From Palaemon carinicauda (taxonomy: Eukaryota; Arthropoda; Malacostraca; Decapoda; Palaemonidae), in contig NC_090768.1 in NCBI RefSeq assembly GCF_036898095.1, forward strand, positions 47,674,187 to 47,738,186: a DNA stretch of 64,000 bases, written 5' to 3'. A program made the position numbers and the translations under genes. Positions 24,346 through 35,983 of this stretch are shown piece by piece. Below the pieces are notes generated by a model. The model searched no databases. It was not told where the DNA came from and saw nothing but the letters and a program-made list of their open reading frames with translations. Positions within the stretch are counted from its first letter, which is position 1, and each line of letters starts with the position of its first letter.

Positions 24346-24940
24346 CAGCCACATCAGGATTTTGGAGATAGTTGTTTGTTGTCTGAAGGGAAGGTTGGAA
24401 ACTGGTTCTATCAGACTTCTGGTCTTCTCTGCTTCTTGTCTTGTCCAGACATGATTTTTATCTGGTTCAGACATAGTTCCTCTTTTGTTCTATGTCCTGT
24501 CCTATCTCCTCTGGACAAGCTCTCCTTTAAGTTTATATATCCATGTATCAGCAGAGCTAATTACATGGGCAGTCGTTATTTCCATATAAGGAGTTTGACA
24601 ATTCTACGTCATGATTGGTTTCCTCAAAAACGCCCACTTCGATCACACCATGCAAGCTTCTAGAACAAATTTCCGATGCAATCTGGACTTTGTGTTAAAT
24701 CATAATAAAAACGCGGCACAAGTCCACCCATGATGACATTTTTCATAAACAAAGATATCCCTCGAGGCTCAGTTTCTAAAAATGTGACTGTACTGATTTA
24801 GGTGATGGATGACATCTTGCTCCAAACAAGAAAGTTTCTTTATCGCTGCAGGCACTCTTTGTCAAGGTTTGGTTCGTTTCCAAAATGCTGACAACAGTGA
24901 AGTGATGACTGTTTCGACCAAACACTATGGCAGTCGTATC
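24346..24940. other. Unassigned junction DNA between gypsy and element H
   Basis: No motif recognised. A 115-residue frame runs across the junction (24316-24663, plus) but its first part is the gypsy integrase in another frame. Confidence 0.35.
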
Positions 24941-24959
24941 TCATCTCGCTGCTCACCTT

Positions 24960-25400
24960 TTGGGAATAGATACGTTAGTCTGTTTTAATAACATATTTCT
25001 TCCATAATATTGCGTCTACCCATGACACTGAGATAAGGGCAAAGATTTGGGAAAAAACCTGAGGGTCTGTTGACAGACTGCAGCATAGCACCCTGAATTG
25101 AAAGATTCTGTTTTAAAAGGGAAACCTTGAGTACTTCCTTGAGATAGGATGAATGAGGACCTGAAAGTAGGTGTCTTTTAGGTTTACAGTCAGAAAGATA
25201 TCATTCTTCCTGATGGCCTGGAGAACGGTGACCAGTTTCCATTTTGAATCTTGTTTGTAAAACCAACAGATCTAAAGGGGAAAGGTCTAAGACAGGTCTC
25301 CAACCTCCCATCAGCTGTGAAGGACTACCATGTGGGCCAATAGCTTTGAAGGCATCCCTCACTGGTGGTAAGCTGGAGTACATGGCCTCCCTAGCAGGAG
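24960..25400 (-). pseudogene. DIRS-like RT N-terminal part (element H)
   Basis: GGWRPVLDLSPLDLLV followed by TRFKMET (25250-25310) matches the DIRS-type RT entry block GWRPVIDLSxLNxFV..FKMET. Further on, in shifted frames, AMLQSV / LCFGLSTDPQVF-like sequence near 25040-25090 corresponds to the RT block that follows motif A. At least two frameshifts and a stop near 25200 break it. The same block is seen in element G (50880) and in element F in a different subfamily form. Confidence 0.7.
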
Positions 25401-28323
25401 CTTCTGCGACTAAGACCTCTGCATCCAGAGGGATATCCTCCAAGTGAAAGGTGGGTCTGGTGGCTTGCCTCCCAGTTTGTTGCAACTCTGTTGCAGACAG
25501 AAGCTGTCTCTGTAAAGGAACTTGTTTAAAAGGCCAGTTCCTTTGCAGTTGTTGAGGGGCAGGCATCCTTGATATCTCTGCTCTCCTAATCAGAGGAGCT
25601 TGTCCAAACTTATCAACCTTTTCTATGGCCATAGCCACATCAAGAGGAAGGAACAGAGATGGAGAATTCACTATATCTAAGTTTCTCAGGCTTAACATAT
25701 CCCTAGGGGACAGCTACTTAGAGGATCTAGCCAAGACTGTATTGTGTTTTTCGAATATACAGTTCCCCCAAACAAAGACAGTTTGATGTAACAGGAACTC
25801 TAGGGCTTTGGCCCCTGTCTGTGACAGGTCTTCGAACTGTCTGAGGGTGTGTTCATACCTTAGGTTTTCTGTGACCACATAGCAGGACACCGCTCTGACC
25901 AGTGGTCAAGCCAAGAAAAGGCTCAACTCAAAGACATAGCAGCTACCTCCATGTTTGCCATTTCGGGACCCGAAAAGATGTAGGGGAGATGAGATAATTT
26001 ATTGATTGGCACAGACAGTACCAGGTTAGCAACGTCAGCGTCAATAGGGAGTGGGCTCTGAAAAATGTTGGAGTGGATATAGACCCTTCTTTAGCAAGTG
26101 AGGGAAAAGGGCAGTAACTTGGAAGAGCAGCTGACCTTAAGGGTATTTTCTGCCGCTGAAACTTGCGTGTTAAACAAATCTAGCATGTCTTTTATTTGGA
26201 AAGAGAATGCCACAACAAACCTATATCTAAGACTTTGTGATTGAGGAAAAATATTATTAATAGCATACCATCTGTTAACGGTATGCACGTGAGGAGGCTC
26301 ATCTAACCATCCAAACTACAGATGACACTCGTGATTTCAATACATTGCGATGCTTCCAAAACAGACATTGGGACCTCAAGGGGGGCTACATAAGCTGAAC
26401 TGATGCCCCACGTAGTGAGATTCTACGGAGAGTCATTAATAATGATAATATTATAGTCAAGTGGTTCCACTTTCGGGATAACTAGTAAATGAACTTTGAC
26501 AGTTATTAATTGATTCTTAATTCTTCCACGGATATCCTTCATTTTTCTTGTCGCATTCATGGTGTGGCAGGAATAGGAGGTGGAGAAAGAATGGGAGGAG
26601 TCCAGCTCACTCATGTTATAAGTGTTCACTTCTAGAAGAAGAGTGTGAGGCAAAAGTATGAACTCATTTTCTGAGCTTGATCTATGAGAGGAGAAGGATT
26701 TCTCTGAGGCCTGCCATTTGGCGTGTCTACGACGACAGTCGCACCAAAGACTCTTAACAAAAATTAATTCATCTGCATCAGATGGGGGTGTATATCGTGG
26801 AAAAGGGGGAAAAGATTCTAACACCCTTTCCACTCCTAGTACATGAAAGGAAGATTCATCTGAAAGATAACATTCTTGGTGTTCCGAAGAAAAGGTAACG
26901 TGTGAAACATTACTAACATTAGGCAAAATTCTAGGGTGAGGTTGTTCAGGTAAAGCAACAGATTTGTTACTTTGACAGCTTGTAGCGCTAGGATCATGAG
27001 ATCTAATTTGTTTGTAAAATTTCCGGGGAACTTTGAAATAATGAGGTGAAAATGTAACATGTCCCCTAAGGTGTGCCATTCGTAAACAGACCTGAGAAGT
27101 GGTAGCATGCTCAATGCTTGCGATAATATGGCTCCTTTGCTGAGGAATATCCTCACACGTCAAAATTGGGGGAGTGTGGATTGACATCCTCACGAGTGGG
27201 CATAACATCTTAAGCGGATTTGTTTGACCTGACCAACCTAAAGAATGGTGGCATGTAGGGTGACGTCATGACGTGTAGGAATGGTGGCAAGTGGAGTGTC
27301 GTCATCACACAAATGAACAGTGGCGCATACAGACTTGCTATGCTGAACTTTGGCCTGGTTGAACTGTGAATAAACAATACTCTTGAAATTAGTGAAGGTT
27401 TTGTCACACTCAAGTTCTTAGCAGAAGAAGAAAATGGTTTAAAACTGCTTGGCATAGCCAAGTCTTGGTGTATGGACACAGACGAAGAGGTCTGACCAAC
27501 CTCGTAGCAAAGAGATTGGGAGTTCTGGGAACTCTTTAGAGGAGATCGATGCTGAGGACTGCTGGGTGTACGAGGCAAGCATAGCTTCGTGGGAACGAGC
27601 TGGTGAAATGTAACGCTGATTTCCCAACAAGGCTGCCTCTGTACTATGGGAAATAGCAGGCTTAACTCTAGAATTCCGCAAACTGGAATGCAGGGAGACT
27701 TTCGATGCTTGAATTGGAGACACTTCCAAAAGTGGAAAGATCTTCCCTGAATAATCAGCCATATAAGGTTCACCACTCCAAACATTCATGAGAGGTGGGG
27801 GAGATCTATTCATAATAGGATAATAAGGGACACGTGGTACCAACTCCAGATCTGGCTCAGGGAGCAGAGCAGCTGTAGCTAAAGGATCCGCCACAAGTAA
27901 GAGCTCAATATCATAATGAACATTATCAACATTAGGGGATAAAATATTAACAAAATAATGACTGTTGTCATCTGTGATTGGAGCCTTAACAGGTTTTTGA
28001 CACTAAGGACCAGGTTGGGTGATTATTTTCGCCACAAAAACGAACTTTCATTTCATACCATTGTTGGAAGAAGACGAAGAAAGAGAGCGATCTCTCTTAG
28101 CTTGTTTCTTGCAACGAGAACGATATCTCTCCCACTGGAAGGACAGCCACTCCCTACAGTACTTACATGGTGATTCCATTGAACATCTCTTGTCATGCCA
28201 AGAGGGGTAAACTGGATGCACATCAATGTCTACCCAACTCATGAAGGTGGCACAAGGAAGCCCATCACGGCCAGGGCATGAACGCAAGATATTAGGCTTA
28301 CTAGGAACTATGCAAACACTCAT
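25401..28323 (-). pseudogene. DIRS-like gag (element H)
   Basis: The N-terminus carries an unusual Cys/His cluster with spacing C-x2-C style (SPCKYCREW) preceded by DVHPVYPSWHDKRC, typical of the start of DIRS-like Gag proteins in this window (compare CNVCNKNFSGHELC in element F). The body is split among frames 27439-27894, 27210-27785 and 26423-27208, with Ser/Pro-rich and acidic stretches, and a basic patch CDCRRRHAKWQ near 26730. The C-terminal part (25201-25700) is Gln/Arg rich and runs directly into the RT block GGWRPVLDLS. Multiple frameshifts show that this copy is dead. Confidence 0.6.
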
Positions 28324-28570
28324 AACTCACAAATAATTATAGTAATGCAATTAACAATGAATAAAGCAAAAACACAAAGCAGAGGCACTAAACACTATAA
28401 GGGTATGCAGAAAAAATTTGGATGTCTAGATCGTAAAGATAGGAGGGGATACTTCCTCTTAACGTGATGACCAGAAGGGTAGAGGAGTGTGTCATGCAAC
28501 GTCAACCGATGGAGTTGCCTAGCAACCGTATATGATGCAATCGAGCCCTTTTTATTTTAATTGTCTGGTC

Positions 28571-29084
<514 letters not shown>

Positions 29085-29826
29085 GTTTGAGAAAGGAGTT
29101 AAGGAGATCCCATCTCTCCTAAATTATTCACAGCATGCCTAGAAGAAGATTTTAAGAACTGAGATTGCGACAAAGTAAGAATTAATATAAATACGGAATA
29201 TATTAACAACTTAGATTTAAAGACGGCATCGTTCTGTTTCGTGAATCATGGGAGGAATGGCAAAAGATGATAGAAGAATTGAATAGAGAAAGCAGAAATG
29301 TATAACTGAAAATGAATACTGTATAAGTAAAACTAAGATGATGTTCAATGAAAATTAAGACAACTAATAAGGGTTATGGATGAACCTCTAGAGATTATTA
29401 GTGAGACTGAAATTATGAGGAGGATAACCACGAGATGGAGAGCTTTTAGTAAACACAATGAGATTATGAAAAGTAAAATACCTCTTTCTCTAAAAAGATA
29501 TGTATTTAATCAGAAGGTCCTATCAGTATTAAATTATGCATAAGCTACCAGGATTTACTTATGCATCAGAAACTTGGAGTCTAACTAAAGCCTTAGAACA
29601 CATGCTAGTTACAACTCTAAAGAGCTATGGAAAGAATAATGATGGGAATAACACAAAGGGAAAAAAAGAGCAACATGGACACAAGAGCAAACTAAAATAG
29701 AGGATATTGCAACAACACGTAAGAAAAAGAAATGGACGTGGGCAGCACATGAGAATGTCATATAACAGATGGACATAAACAATGGGTCCCTAGAAATTGC
29801 TAAAAAAAAAAAAAAAAAAAATGAAA
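29085..29826 (+). pseudogene. RTE-like LINE RT C-terminal region, copy 1
   Basis: Plus-strand fragments in several frames follow the C-terminal half of an RTE-type polymerase: [10 protein letters not shown], a decayed palm motif (NLDLKTASFCF where NLRFADDxxLF is expected), SKTKMMFNEN-like KTKMMFNEN, ITTRWRAFSKHNEIMKSK, SLKRYVFNQKVL, TYASETWSLTKA, RATWTQEQTKIEDI. At least four frameshifts and stops occur. The ORF end and 3' terminus lie on the far side of an inserted I-like element, at 31004-31145, where GCCTTTGTCCTGCAGTGGAC is followed by a (GAT)n tail. Confidence 0.75.
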
Positions 29827-29838
29827 AAAAAGAGCAGA
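29827..29838. repeat. Target-site duplication, left copy (element B)
   Basis: AAAAAGAGCAGA immediately before the I-like tail. The same 12 bp recur at 30992-31003 immediately after the element's 5' end. The homologous unfilled site at 46613-46640 has this region once. Confidence 0.85.
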
Positions 29839-30991
29839 TTGATTGATTGGTTGAAAGTTTTCTGGCATTCTGACATCTAAGGTCATTGACGCCGATAGCA
29901 TTTATTATATATGAAAAATAAAAGATAATTCATTTAAAACCATAAAAGTTGAGAGTCATTTTAACAGTTAAATAGTTTTCAGAAGACCTGCTTCTGAAAT
30001 AAATCTAAAAATGCCACTTGCATAGTAGGACACATCATGTCCAAGAATCTTGGCTAGGATGAACCTGCCATAATCACCTAGAGCCTCAAGCAGATATCTA
30101 TTTCTTAAGTTATTATAATTAGGGCATTCAGTCAACAAATGCCTCACTGTTAAAGGTACTAAACAGTCCTCGCAATACGGTTGGTGTTGGCCCTTCAGCA
30201 GAAACTCATGTATCAACCGAGTGTGACCAATACGGAGACGATAAAGAGTCGTCTCCCATTTTCAGGGTATCACGTTATACCTCCAAAGTGATATTATGAT
30301 ATTCGTTACTTCCATCATTTTATTGCCATCTAGACTATCCCAGTCCTGTTGCCATTTATTACAAACCAACTTCTTGATGTAAGGTAGGAAATCATTACAG
30401 GGAATGGGATACCTCCTTGGTAGCAGCTTGGATGCCGCATTCTTCACCAGTAAATCTGCCTTCTCATTCCCAGACACACCTACATGTGCTGGAACCCAAC
30501 AAAATTGAACTGTTATACCTCTCCGTCCAATAATAAAAAGCCATCCTAAAATCTTTAAAACTAGAGGGCTATTAGAATTAAAAACTTCTAAAGCTTGAAG
30601 AACACTCCATGCATCGCAAAAAATTGTAAAATTACCCTCCTTTCCAAAATTATTTTCTCAATAGCGGTTAGTATGCCATACAGTTCAGCAGTAAATATGG
30701 AAGCTATGTACTCCAAATCCAACGCCAGCATCAAATTTGGAGCCATCAGTATACATAAAAGTCGATCCCCTATGTTCTGCAACATGTTCCATAAAAAGAG
30801 ACCTGGATTCTAAGTCAGTCATATTCTTCTTAACTCCAATAAAGTATTTACACAAAGATACGTCAGGTAATTTCCATGGATGGACAGCTGGGCACCGAGG
30901 TCCAGTGGGAAAGTAGTTTCCACTCTTCATTAAAGTGCAGCTGCTAATCCCTAAGCCCCCCATCCTCATCAAGGCTTTAGCATCTGGGGGG
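29839..30991 (-). mobile_element. Internally deleted I-like LINE (element B) with target-site duplication
   Basis: A 1153-bp minus-strand element that keeps both ends of the full I-like family. Its 3' end (29839) has the TTGATTGATTGG tail; its 5' end (30991) has the CCCCCCAGATGC start seen in elements C and D. Between them are RNase H sequence equal to 53119-54195 in C, joined near 30880 directly to ~110 bp of 5' untranslated sequence, equal to about 58395-58508 in C. About 4.2 kb (RT, endonuclease, ORF1) is missing. A 12-bp direct repeat flanks it, so it is a discrete insertion, inserted in the RTE copy. Whether the deletion occurred before or after insertion cannot be told from one copy. 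Confidence 0.85.
29960..30880 (-). pseudogene. RNase H and C-terminal domain of element B
   Basis: Fragments read MYTDGSKFDAGVGFG (RNase H first Asp block, about 30735), TAELYGILTAIEKI, GNEKADLLVKNAA (last Asp block, about 30455) and, after a stop near 30260, the Cys/His tail with HQPYCEDCLVPLTVRH. A 36-bp deletion relative to element C lies just after the first block. Close identity with element C shows both belong to the same subfamily. Confidence 0.8.
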
Positions 30992-31003
30992 AAAAAGAGC
31001 AGA
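30992..31003. repeat. Target-site duplication, right copy (element B)
   Basis: AAAAAGAGCAGA, identical to 29827-29838, directly after the GGGGGG at the element's 5' end. Confidence 0.85.
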
Positions 31004-31145
31004 AGGAAGAGAAGACAATGAATTGATTAACTAATTGGCGGGTATAAACTGGCATAGAAAGACCATACGCAGACATGAGTGGAAAAACGTCTGATGCCTT
31101 TGTCCTGCAGTGGACTAGTTACAGCTGATGATGATGATGATCTGC
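31004..31145 (+). mobile_element. RTE-like LINE 3' end with (GAT)n tail, copy 1
   Basis: Continuation of the RTE fragment beyond element B. It contains AATTGATTAACTAA, ACTGGCATAGAAAGACC and CAGTGGACTAGTTACAGCTG, then GATGATGATGAT. The same run occurs at 46640-46770 in copy 2. Confidence 0.75.
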
Positions 31146-31402
31146 ACAGTATATAAGTATCTATGTATTTATATACATGTATTTATCTATTTTCATATAT
31201 GCAACATATATATTATTGTTATTATTTCCATAATTACTAGCAAAGCTGCAACATTGGTTTGAAGAGGACCTTAAAAAGACAAGGGTTCCAACAAGGACAG
31301 CTCAGTGAAGAAAGGAAATGGAGAAATAAATAAATTATGTATGAGAAATGATAAAAAGAAAATAGTGAGTATGGTAAGATCAGTAATATTAAAAGAGGAT
31401 CA
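31146..31402 (-). mobile_element. CR1/L2-like LINE 3' tail, diverged, copy in duplicated segment
   Basis: Starts after an AT-rich stretch and ATTATTGTTATTATT (31210), then AGCAAAGCTGCAACATTGG, AGGGTTCCAACAAGGACAGCTCAGTGA and GGAAATGGAGAAATAAATAA, diverged forms of the tail at 18380-18490. Copy 2 of the segment has the same tail at 46845-47020. Confidence 0.65.
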
Positions 31403-31558
31403 GATATATAATGCTGGTTTCCCTTAACACAAGAAATATATTTTTCTCATCCTGAGATATATTATGCTGGTTTCCCATGACACAAGAAATGTATTTTTCT
31501 CATCCTCAGATATATAATGCTGGTTTCCCATGACACAAGAAATGTATTTTTCTAACTG
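31403..31558. repeat. 53-bp unit in three tandem copies
   Basis: Units start at 31403, 31456 and 31509, each GATATAT(A/T)ATGCTGGTTTCCC followed by ACACAAGAAAT(A/G)TATTTTTCT. The homologous position in the other segment copy (47031-47066) has a single unit, so the amplification happened here after the segments separated. Confidence 0.9.
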
Positions 31559-32189
31559 TTTTGGGTTTTATTTGGATTTCCCTACCCAAAAACACGGTTT
31601 CCCAATGGGATCCCCCATAGTTGTTTTGTATAAGGGGTTGGGGAAACACAAAAACAATTAATTTTCACAATAATGGTTAGAAATGCATAAAACACAAGAT
31701 AACCAAAAGTAATAACAAAAACAAGTAGAAAATTAAGGATAAACAATCATCAATAAATATATGCATATGACAAATTTTTAAATAATTTGTATTCTTCCTA
31801 ACCAAACAAACCTGAAGCTTTTACCAAGGAGATATATTTCAGCAACAGCTGAAACTAACCATATAACTTCTAGCAAGGTGCTACTACCCTTCATTAGTTA
31901 GAGGGGGTAGACCAACCACCCCACTTACGCACACAGTAGCCAACACAAGCCACTTTGTAATTCCAGGCAGGAATTCCTAGGGACAGGTGACGGAAGGCCA
32001 GTACATGTAAAGAGCTTCAGGTTTGTATGGTTAGGAAAAATTCAAATTATTTCCAAATTTGTCATTTGTTCCAGCACCAAATACAAACTGTCAGCTCTTT
32101 ACTACAGACACTCATGTTTAGGTGGGTGGAAGTCCAAAACCAACTGGCTGGTCACTGGTCCAGGATGTGCCTCTTATGCTTCGCACAAG
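31559..32189 (-). mobile_element. DIRS-like 3' end with inverted-repeat arms, copy 1
   Basis: Matches 47310-47941, where it forms the sequence beyond the recombinase gene of element G. It contains an inverted repeat: left arm about 31785-31824 (CTAACC..ACAAACCTGAAGCTTTTA) and right arm about 32007-32055 (TAAAGAGCTTCAGGTTTGT), separated by ~185 bp. It ends at 32189 at the 3' tail of LINE D, so D interrupts it. Confidence 0.65.
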
Positions 32190-32299
32190 CTGTGGAAGAT
32201 TGATTGATTATTAGGTATTATCTGGCATCGTAACAGCAGAGGTCATTGATACCAAAGAATATAGTTAACGATTATTATGCATCTCACTTTAACTTGTGA

Positions 32300-33170
32300 T
32301 TAAATCTTATTAAATAGACCAGTATCCATAAGAAAATTAAAAAGGCAATCCACATTGCATCCAGGTCCCAAAATTTTAGATAATATGTAAATGCCACTGC
32401 TATCTTTAAAATTATGAAAATGTCGTAATCTTTCGGTCAAGTAACTTGGACACTGGTTAATATATGTTTCACAGTCAGTGGCAGCAAGCAATCTTCACAG
32501 AATGGCTGATGTTCTCCACTCATCAAAAAGCTGTGCGTAAATCTGGTGTGACCAATTCTCATTCGGCACAGTACCACTTCTCTTGACCTTTGCATGTCAA
32601 AATATGCCCCTGGACGAGATGATTTAACAATTTCACTATTTTTTTTATTTTCTAACTCCCAATAAAAGTTCCAAGTTTTTCTAAGTATGGACTGAATTAC
32701 GGGGTACATATCTTTTGCAGGTAGCATGAAGTTATTTCTTATACAGCTACGAACTGCCTCCTTTGCCACGGAGTCTGCTTTCTCATTTCCCTTTATATCG
32801 AGATGAGCAGGAACCCAACAAAATTATATATTCTTACCTCTATTTCCCAGTAGATATAGCCATTCAAGAATTTTGATTATTATTGGCTGCAATGAATTAA
32901 AGTGGTTCATTGCCATCAATACACTCAAGGAGTAGCTAAAAATAACAATCTTTATGGGGTAGCCGGAAGATATCCTTAACTGCCATTAAAATAGCATAGT
33001 ATTCAGCTGTAAGAATGGATGCTTGGTTAGGTAATCTAATACTTTGATTAAAATTTGGAAAACATATCCCAAATCCAACACCAACGCTGGACTTGGATCC
33101 ATCCATAAAAACAAAAACAGAGTCCTTATGGCATTCTATGTGCTCCAAGAAAGTAACTCTCATTATCTCC
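32300..33170 (-). pseudogene. RNase H and Cys/His tail of element D
   Basis: FMDGSKSSVGVGFGI (33100) is the first catalytic Asp block and ILTAEYYAILMAVKDI the Glu block. After a frameshift, the region from 32769 to 32437 gives the linker, MRIGHTRFTHSFLMSG and HQPFCEDCLLPLTVKH, the conserved C-terminal Cys/His block of this family. Stops near 32936 and 32436 and a frame change separate the parts. Confidence 0.8.
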
Positions 33171-33229
33171 TTGGATGTTTCTCGTTTTGAATCTAATATA
33201 CATTTACAGAAATCTACAGAGGGTACATT

Positions 33230-34894
33230 TCATGGAGGTACTTTAGAGTACTCTACAGGTAAAATATTCCCCTTGGGGATTTCAAAGTCCTCCAAGGTTC
33301 TTAAATCTCTATACCCTAACGGTTTAGGGTATCTAGGATGATTATCATAAAAACTAGTACATCTTAAATTAATAACCGTTTCATATGTGAGTGACTTTGG
33401 CAGCTTCTGAAGTCTAAACCAGTATCGAACCAGCGATGACTGGCGGTGAAGCTCCAAAGGCATTTCACAAGCATCTACTAACAGACTAGATATGGGAGAT
33501 GACTTAAAAGCTCCACTGGCTAGTCTTATTCCAGCATTGTGTACAGAATCTAATAATGCCAATGTTGTTTTAGTTGCTGAGGAATATATTTCACATCCAT
33601 ATGCAACTTTAGATGCAATTAATGCTTTGTAAAGCATTAGAAGGTGCTTTTGATCAGCACCCCAACATGTATGGGATAAAATTCTAATCAAATTAAGACT
33701 GAATACATTTAACTTTCAAATTTTTAATATGAGGAACCCATGTTAACTTACTGTCAAATAATAACCCTAAAAACAAGGTCTCATCTTTGCAAGAAATTCT
33801 TTTCCCATATATGTATAAGTCAGGGTCCGGATGAATACCTCTTATACGGCAGAAATGCATCGCCACAGTTTTCGAAGCTGAAAACTTGAGTCCTTGTTTG
33901 GCAGCCCATTCTGCTACCCTATTAATTGTTAGCTGAATCTTTCTTTTGGTAACAGCCATTCGTGATGCTACAAATAAGATAGAGAGGTCATTTACAAATA
34001 AGGTGCGCATGACATCACGAGGGATTACGTTACTAATGCCATTTATGGATAAGGCAAAAAATGTTACACTAAGGACTCTGCCTTGTGGAACACCTTCTTC
34101 TTGATTATGAATTGATGAGAATGTATTTCCTACTCTGACTTTAAATTGACGGTTACTCAGGAATGATCTAATAAACATTGGCAGTTCCCCTCTCAAGCCA
34201 ATTTCATGAATGGTTTGAAGAATACCATGTTTCCAAGTGGTATCGTATGCCTTCTCCAAGTCAAAGAAAATATATATGTGAAGCTTTTTGTTGGCAAAAG
34301 CTTCACAAATTGATGCCTCTAATCTTGCTAAGACACCAATGCAGGATCGCATTTGTCGGAAGCCACACTGTGAGGGGCTAATAAGTCCCTTCTGTTCTAA
34401 AACCCATACCAGTCGTACGTTCACCATCTTTTCTATTAATTTACATATACAAGATGTTAATGCAATTGGCCGATAGTTGGTTATAATTTTGCTATCTTTT
34501 CCAGGTTTCAAAAAGGCTAAAATTATACAAATGCTCCTAATATTAGGGAATAGACTCTCTTTCCAAATTCTATTGATGATACTGAGTAAAAAAATTTAGT
34601 TTCTATGGGTAAATGTTTCATCATTGAATAGGTGATATTATCAATTCCAGGAGCATAATCATTACATGTAGACAGGGCTGACAAAAGCTCTTTCATGCTA
34701 AAAGGCAAATTATATGGTTCCATTCTTATAGCTCCAAAGTCAAGAGGGCGATTCTCTTCTTGTATACGTTGTTGGTGATACAGAGATGTAGGATTTTTTG
34801 AGGAGATTTTTGAAAAATGATCTGCAAACGCTTCACTTATATTCTCTGGATTTTGTAACATTTGACCGTTACATTCAATTACAGGTGATGGCAA
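33230..34894 (-). pseudogene. Reverse transcriptase of element D
   Basis: From the N-terminal side: a thumb-proximal piece (34523-34894), LKPGK-like MKPGKDSKIITNYRPIAL, IFFDLEKAYDTTW (motif A, 34260), EEGVPQGRVLS (motif B) and LFVNDLSILF (motif C, 33987-33998), followed by KTVAMHFCRIRG and FLGLLFDSKLTW. The family has FVDD or FADD at motif C; here the first Asp is Asn (codon at 33990-33992). Motif B also has Arg where Ser is usual in QGS. Frame breaks lie near 34515 and 33692. The domain order and length are otherwise complete. Confidence 0.85.
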
Positions 34895-34964
34895 AGGTAT
34901 GTGTTTCCCGCTAATCTTTCTTATTTTTGTTCAGATCTTCGTTAAGTTAGTCTTCCAATTAATT

Positions 34965-35814
34965 CTAGATAAAGTTTATCCAGGACTGGTGCTTAGCCTG
35001 TTTGATTTGGTATCTAAACTTGGCTCTTGCTTTATTATAACAAATTAAGTAATAATTACAAGGATGACGCCGATATCGAGTAAATACAGCTCTCATAGCT
35101 TTACGGGTTATTTGACATTGAATATTCCACAAAGGGACCGGTTTTCGTGTAAACTGACCTGTAGTTCGAGGAATTGACTTATTACTGGCATCTATATCTA
35201 TAATGATTTTATTAAAAAATTCAAGGGCTTCCTCTACAGTGGGAAAATTATCAGCATCAATTTCTATCAATGAAAGCACAGTAAACAATGCCCAAGTAGC
35301 TTTATCAATTACCCATCTTGGAGATCTTGGTGCAGCTATTTCATCAAGTAATTTAAGTACGATTGGAAAATGGTCACTTCCAATACCTTCATCCATTACT
35401 TCCCATGGAAAATCTAAAAAGCACTCAGGAGTGCAAAATAAGATATCTATAGATGAAAGGGTTCCATTTTGTACATGGAAATGTGTTGGTGCTCCAGTAT
35501 TCAAAACAGCAAGCTCTTTCTCTTCAATGAAAGAAAAAATTTAATTGCCTCGGGAGTTGGAAATAATATCCCCCCACATAGGATGTCTCCTGTTAAAGTC
35601 CCCCAAGAGTAAAAATGGCTTAGGAAGCTGATCTATCAAGTTATCAAGTTCTTGCTTCAGGTTTTGATCACCTCGATTGGGTGGCAGATATATGGAACAT
35701 ATGGTGTATGCTCGTTTTAAATGCATTTGTACGGCTACTACTTGAAGATTTGTTTGTAAACTAATCTTGTTATGGATAACATCTCGTCGCACCAGTAATG
35801 CACATCCACCATGT
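34965..35814 (-). pseudogene. APE-type endonuclease of element D (part)
   Basis: YTICSIYLPPN and PKPFLLLGDFNRRHPMWGD (35590-35700) and, in the next frame, SSIDILFCTPE and GIGSDHFPIV (35380-35460) are the conserved blocks of the APE-like LINE endonuclease, including GDFN and SDH. The N-terminal block LQWNCQGFRAK is at 35985-36015, beyond an inserted foreign piece, and the ~60 residues between are lost. The C-terminal part (about 34965-35250) is the linker to RT. Confidence 0.85.
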
Positions 35815-35983
35815 CTATCTTCATGTTCCTGGACTTCGGTTTATTCCTGGCATTCCGTGCATCTCTTTTTCTCCGGGGATATTCAGCAATAACTATGCCT
35901 TAGAAATGGTGCTAGAGGAGCATTTCACTGGGCGACACAGGTCGAGCCCAGAAATAGATTTTTCCTTCGTCAAAATCCCTTAT
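35815..35983. mobile_element. Partial short interspersed element in the endonuclease of D
   Basis: The piece ends GCCCAGAAATAGATTTTTCC then TTCGTCAAAATCCCTTA (to 35983). The same end lies at 47275-47312, where it closes a ~245-bp insertion. Its other end near 35815 does not resemble the left end at 47067, so this is a truncated or different member. It replaces the codons between FRAK and GGCALLV of the endonuclease. Confidence 0.55.

Larger units (their letters stand above)
24941..28570 (-). mobile_element. DIRS-like retroelement H (gag and start of RT)
   Basis: On the minus strand a Cys-rich gag N-terminus (28323-28048), a long Ser/Pro-rich gag body, a basic gag C-terminus and the first half of a DIRS-type RT follow in order. 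The 3' half, including RNase H and recombinase, is absent; the RT fades out near 24950. The 240 bp before gag (28330-28570) would be 5' untranslated sequence. A 145-bp piece of the same gag occurs alone at 38104-38250. Confidence 0.7.

Noticed and set aside
31403..31558. CRISPR-like array
   Set aside because: The 53-bp units are contiguous without spacers; the genome is eukaryotic.
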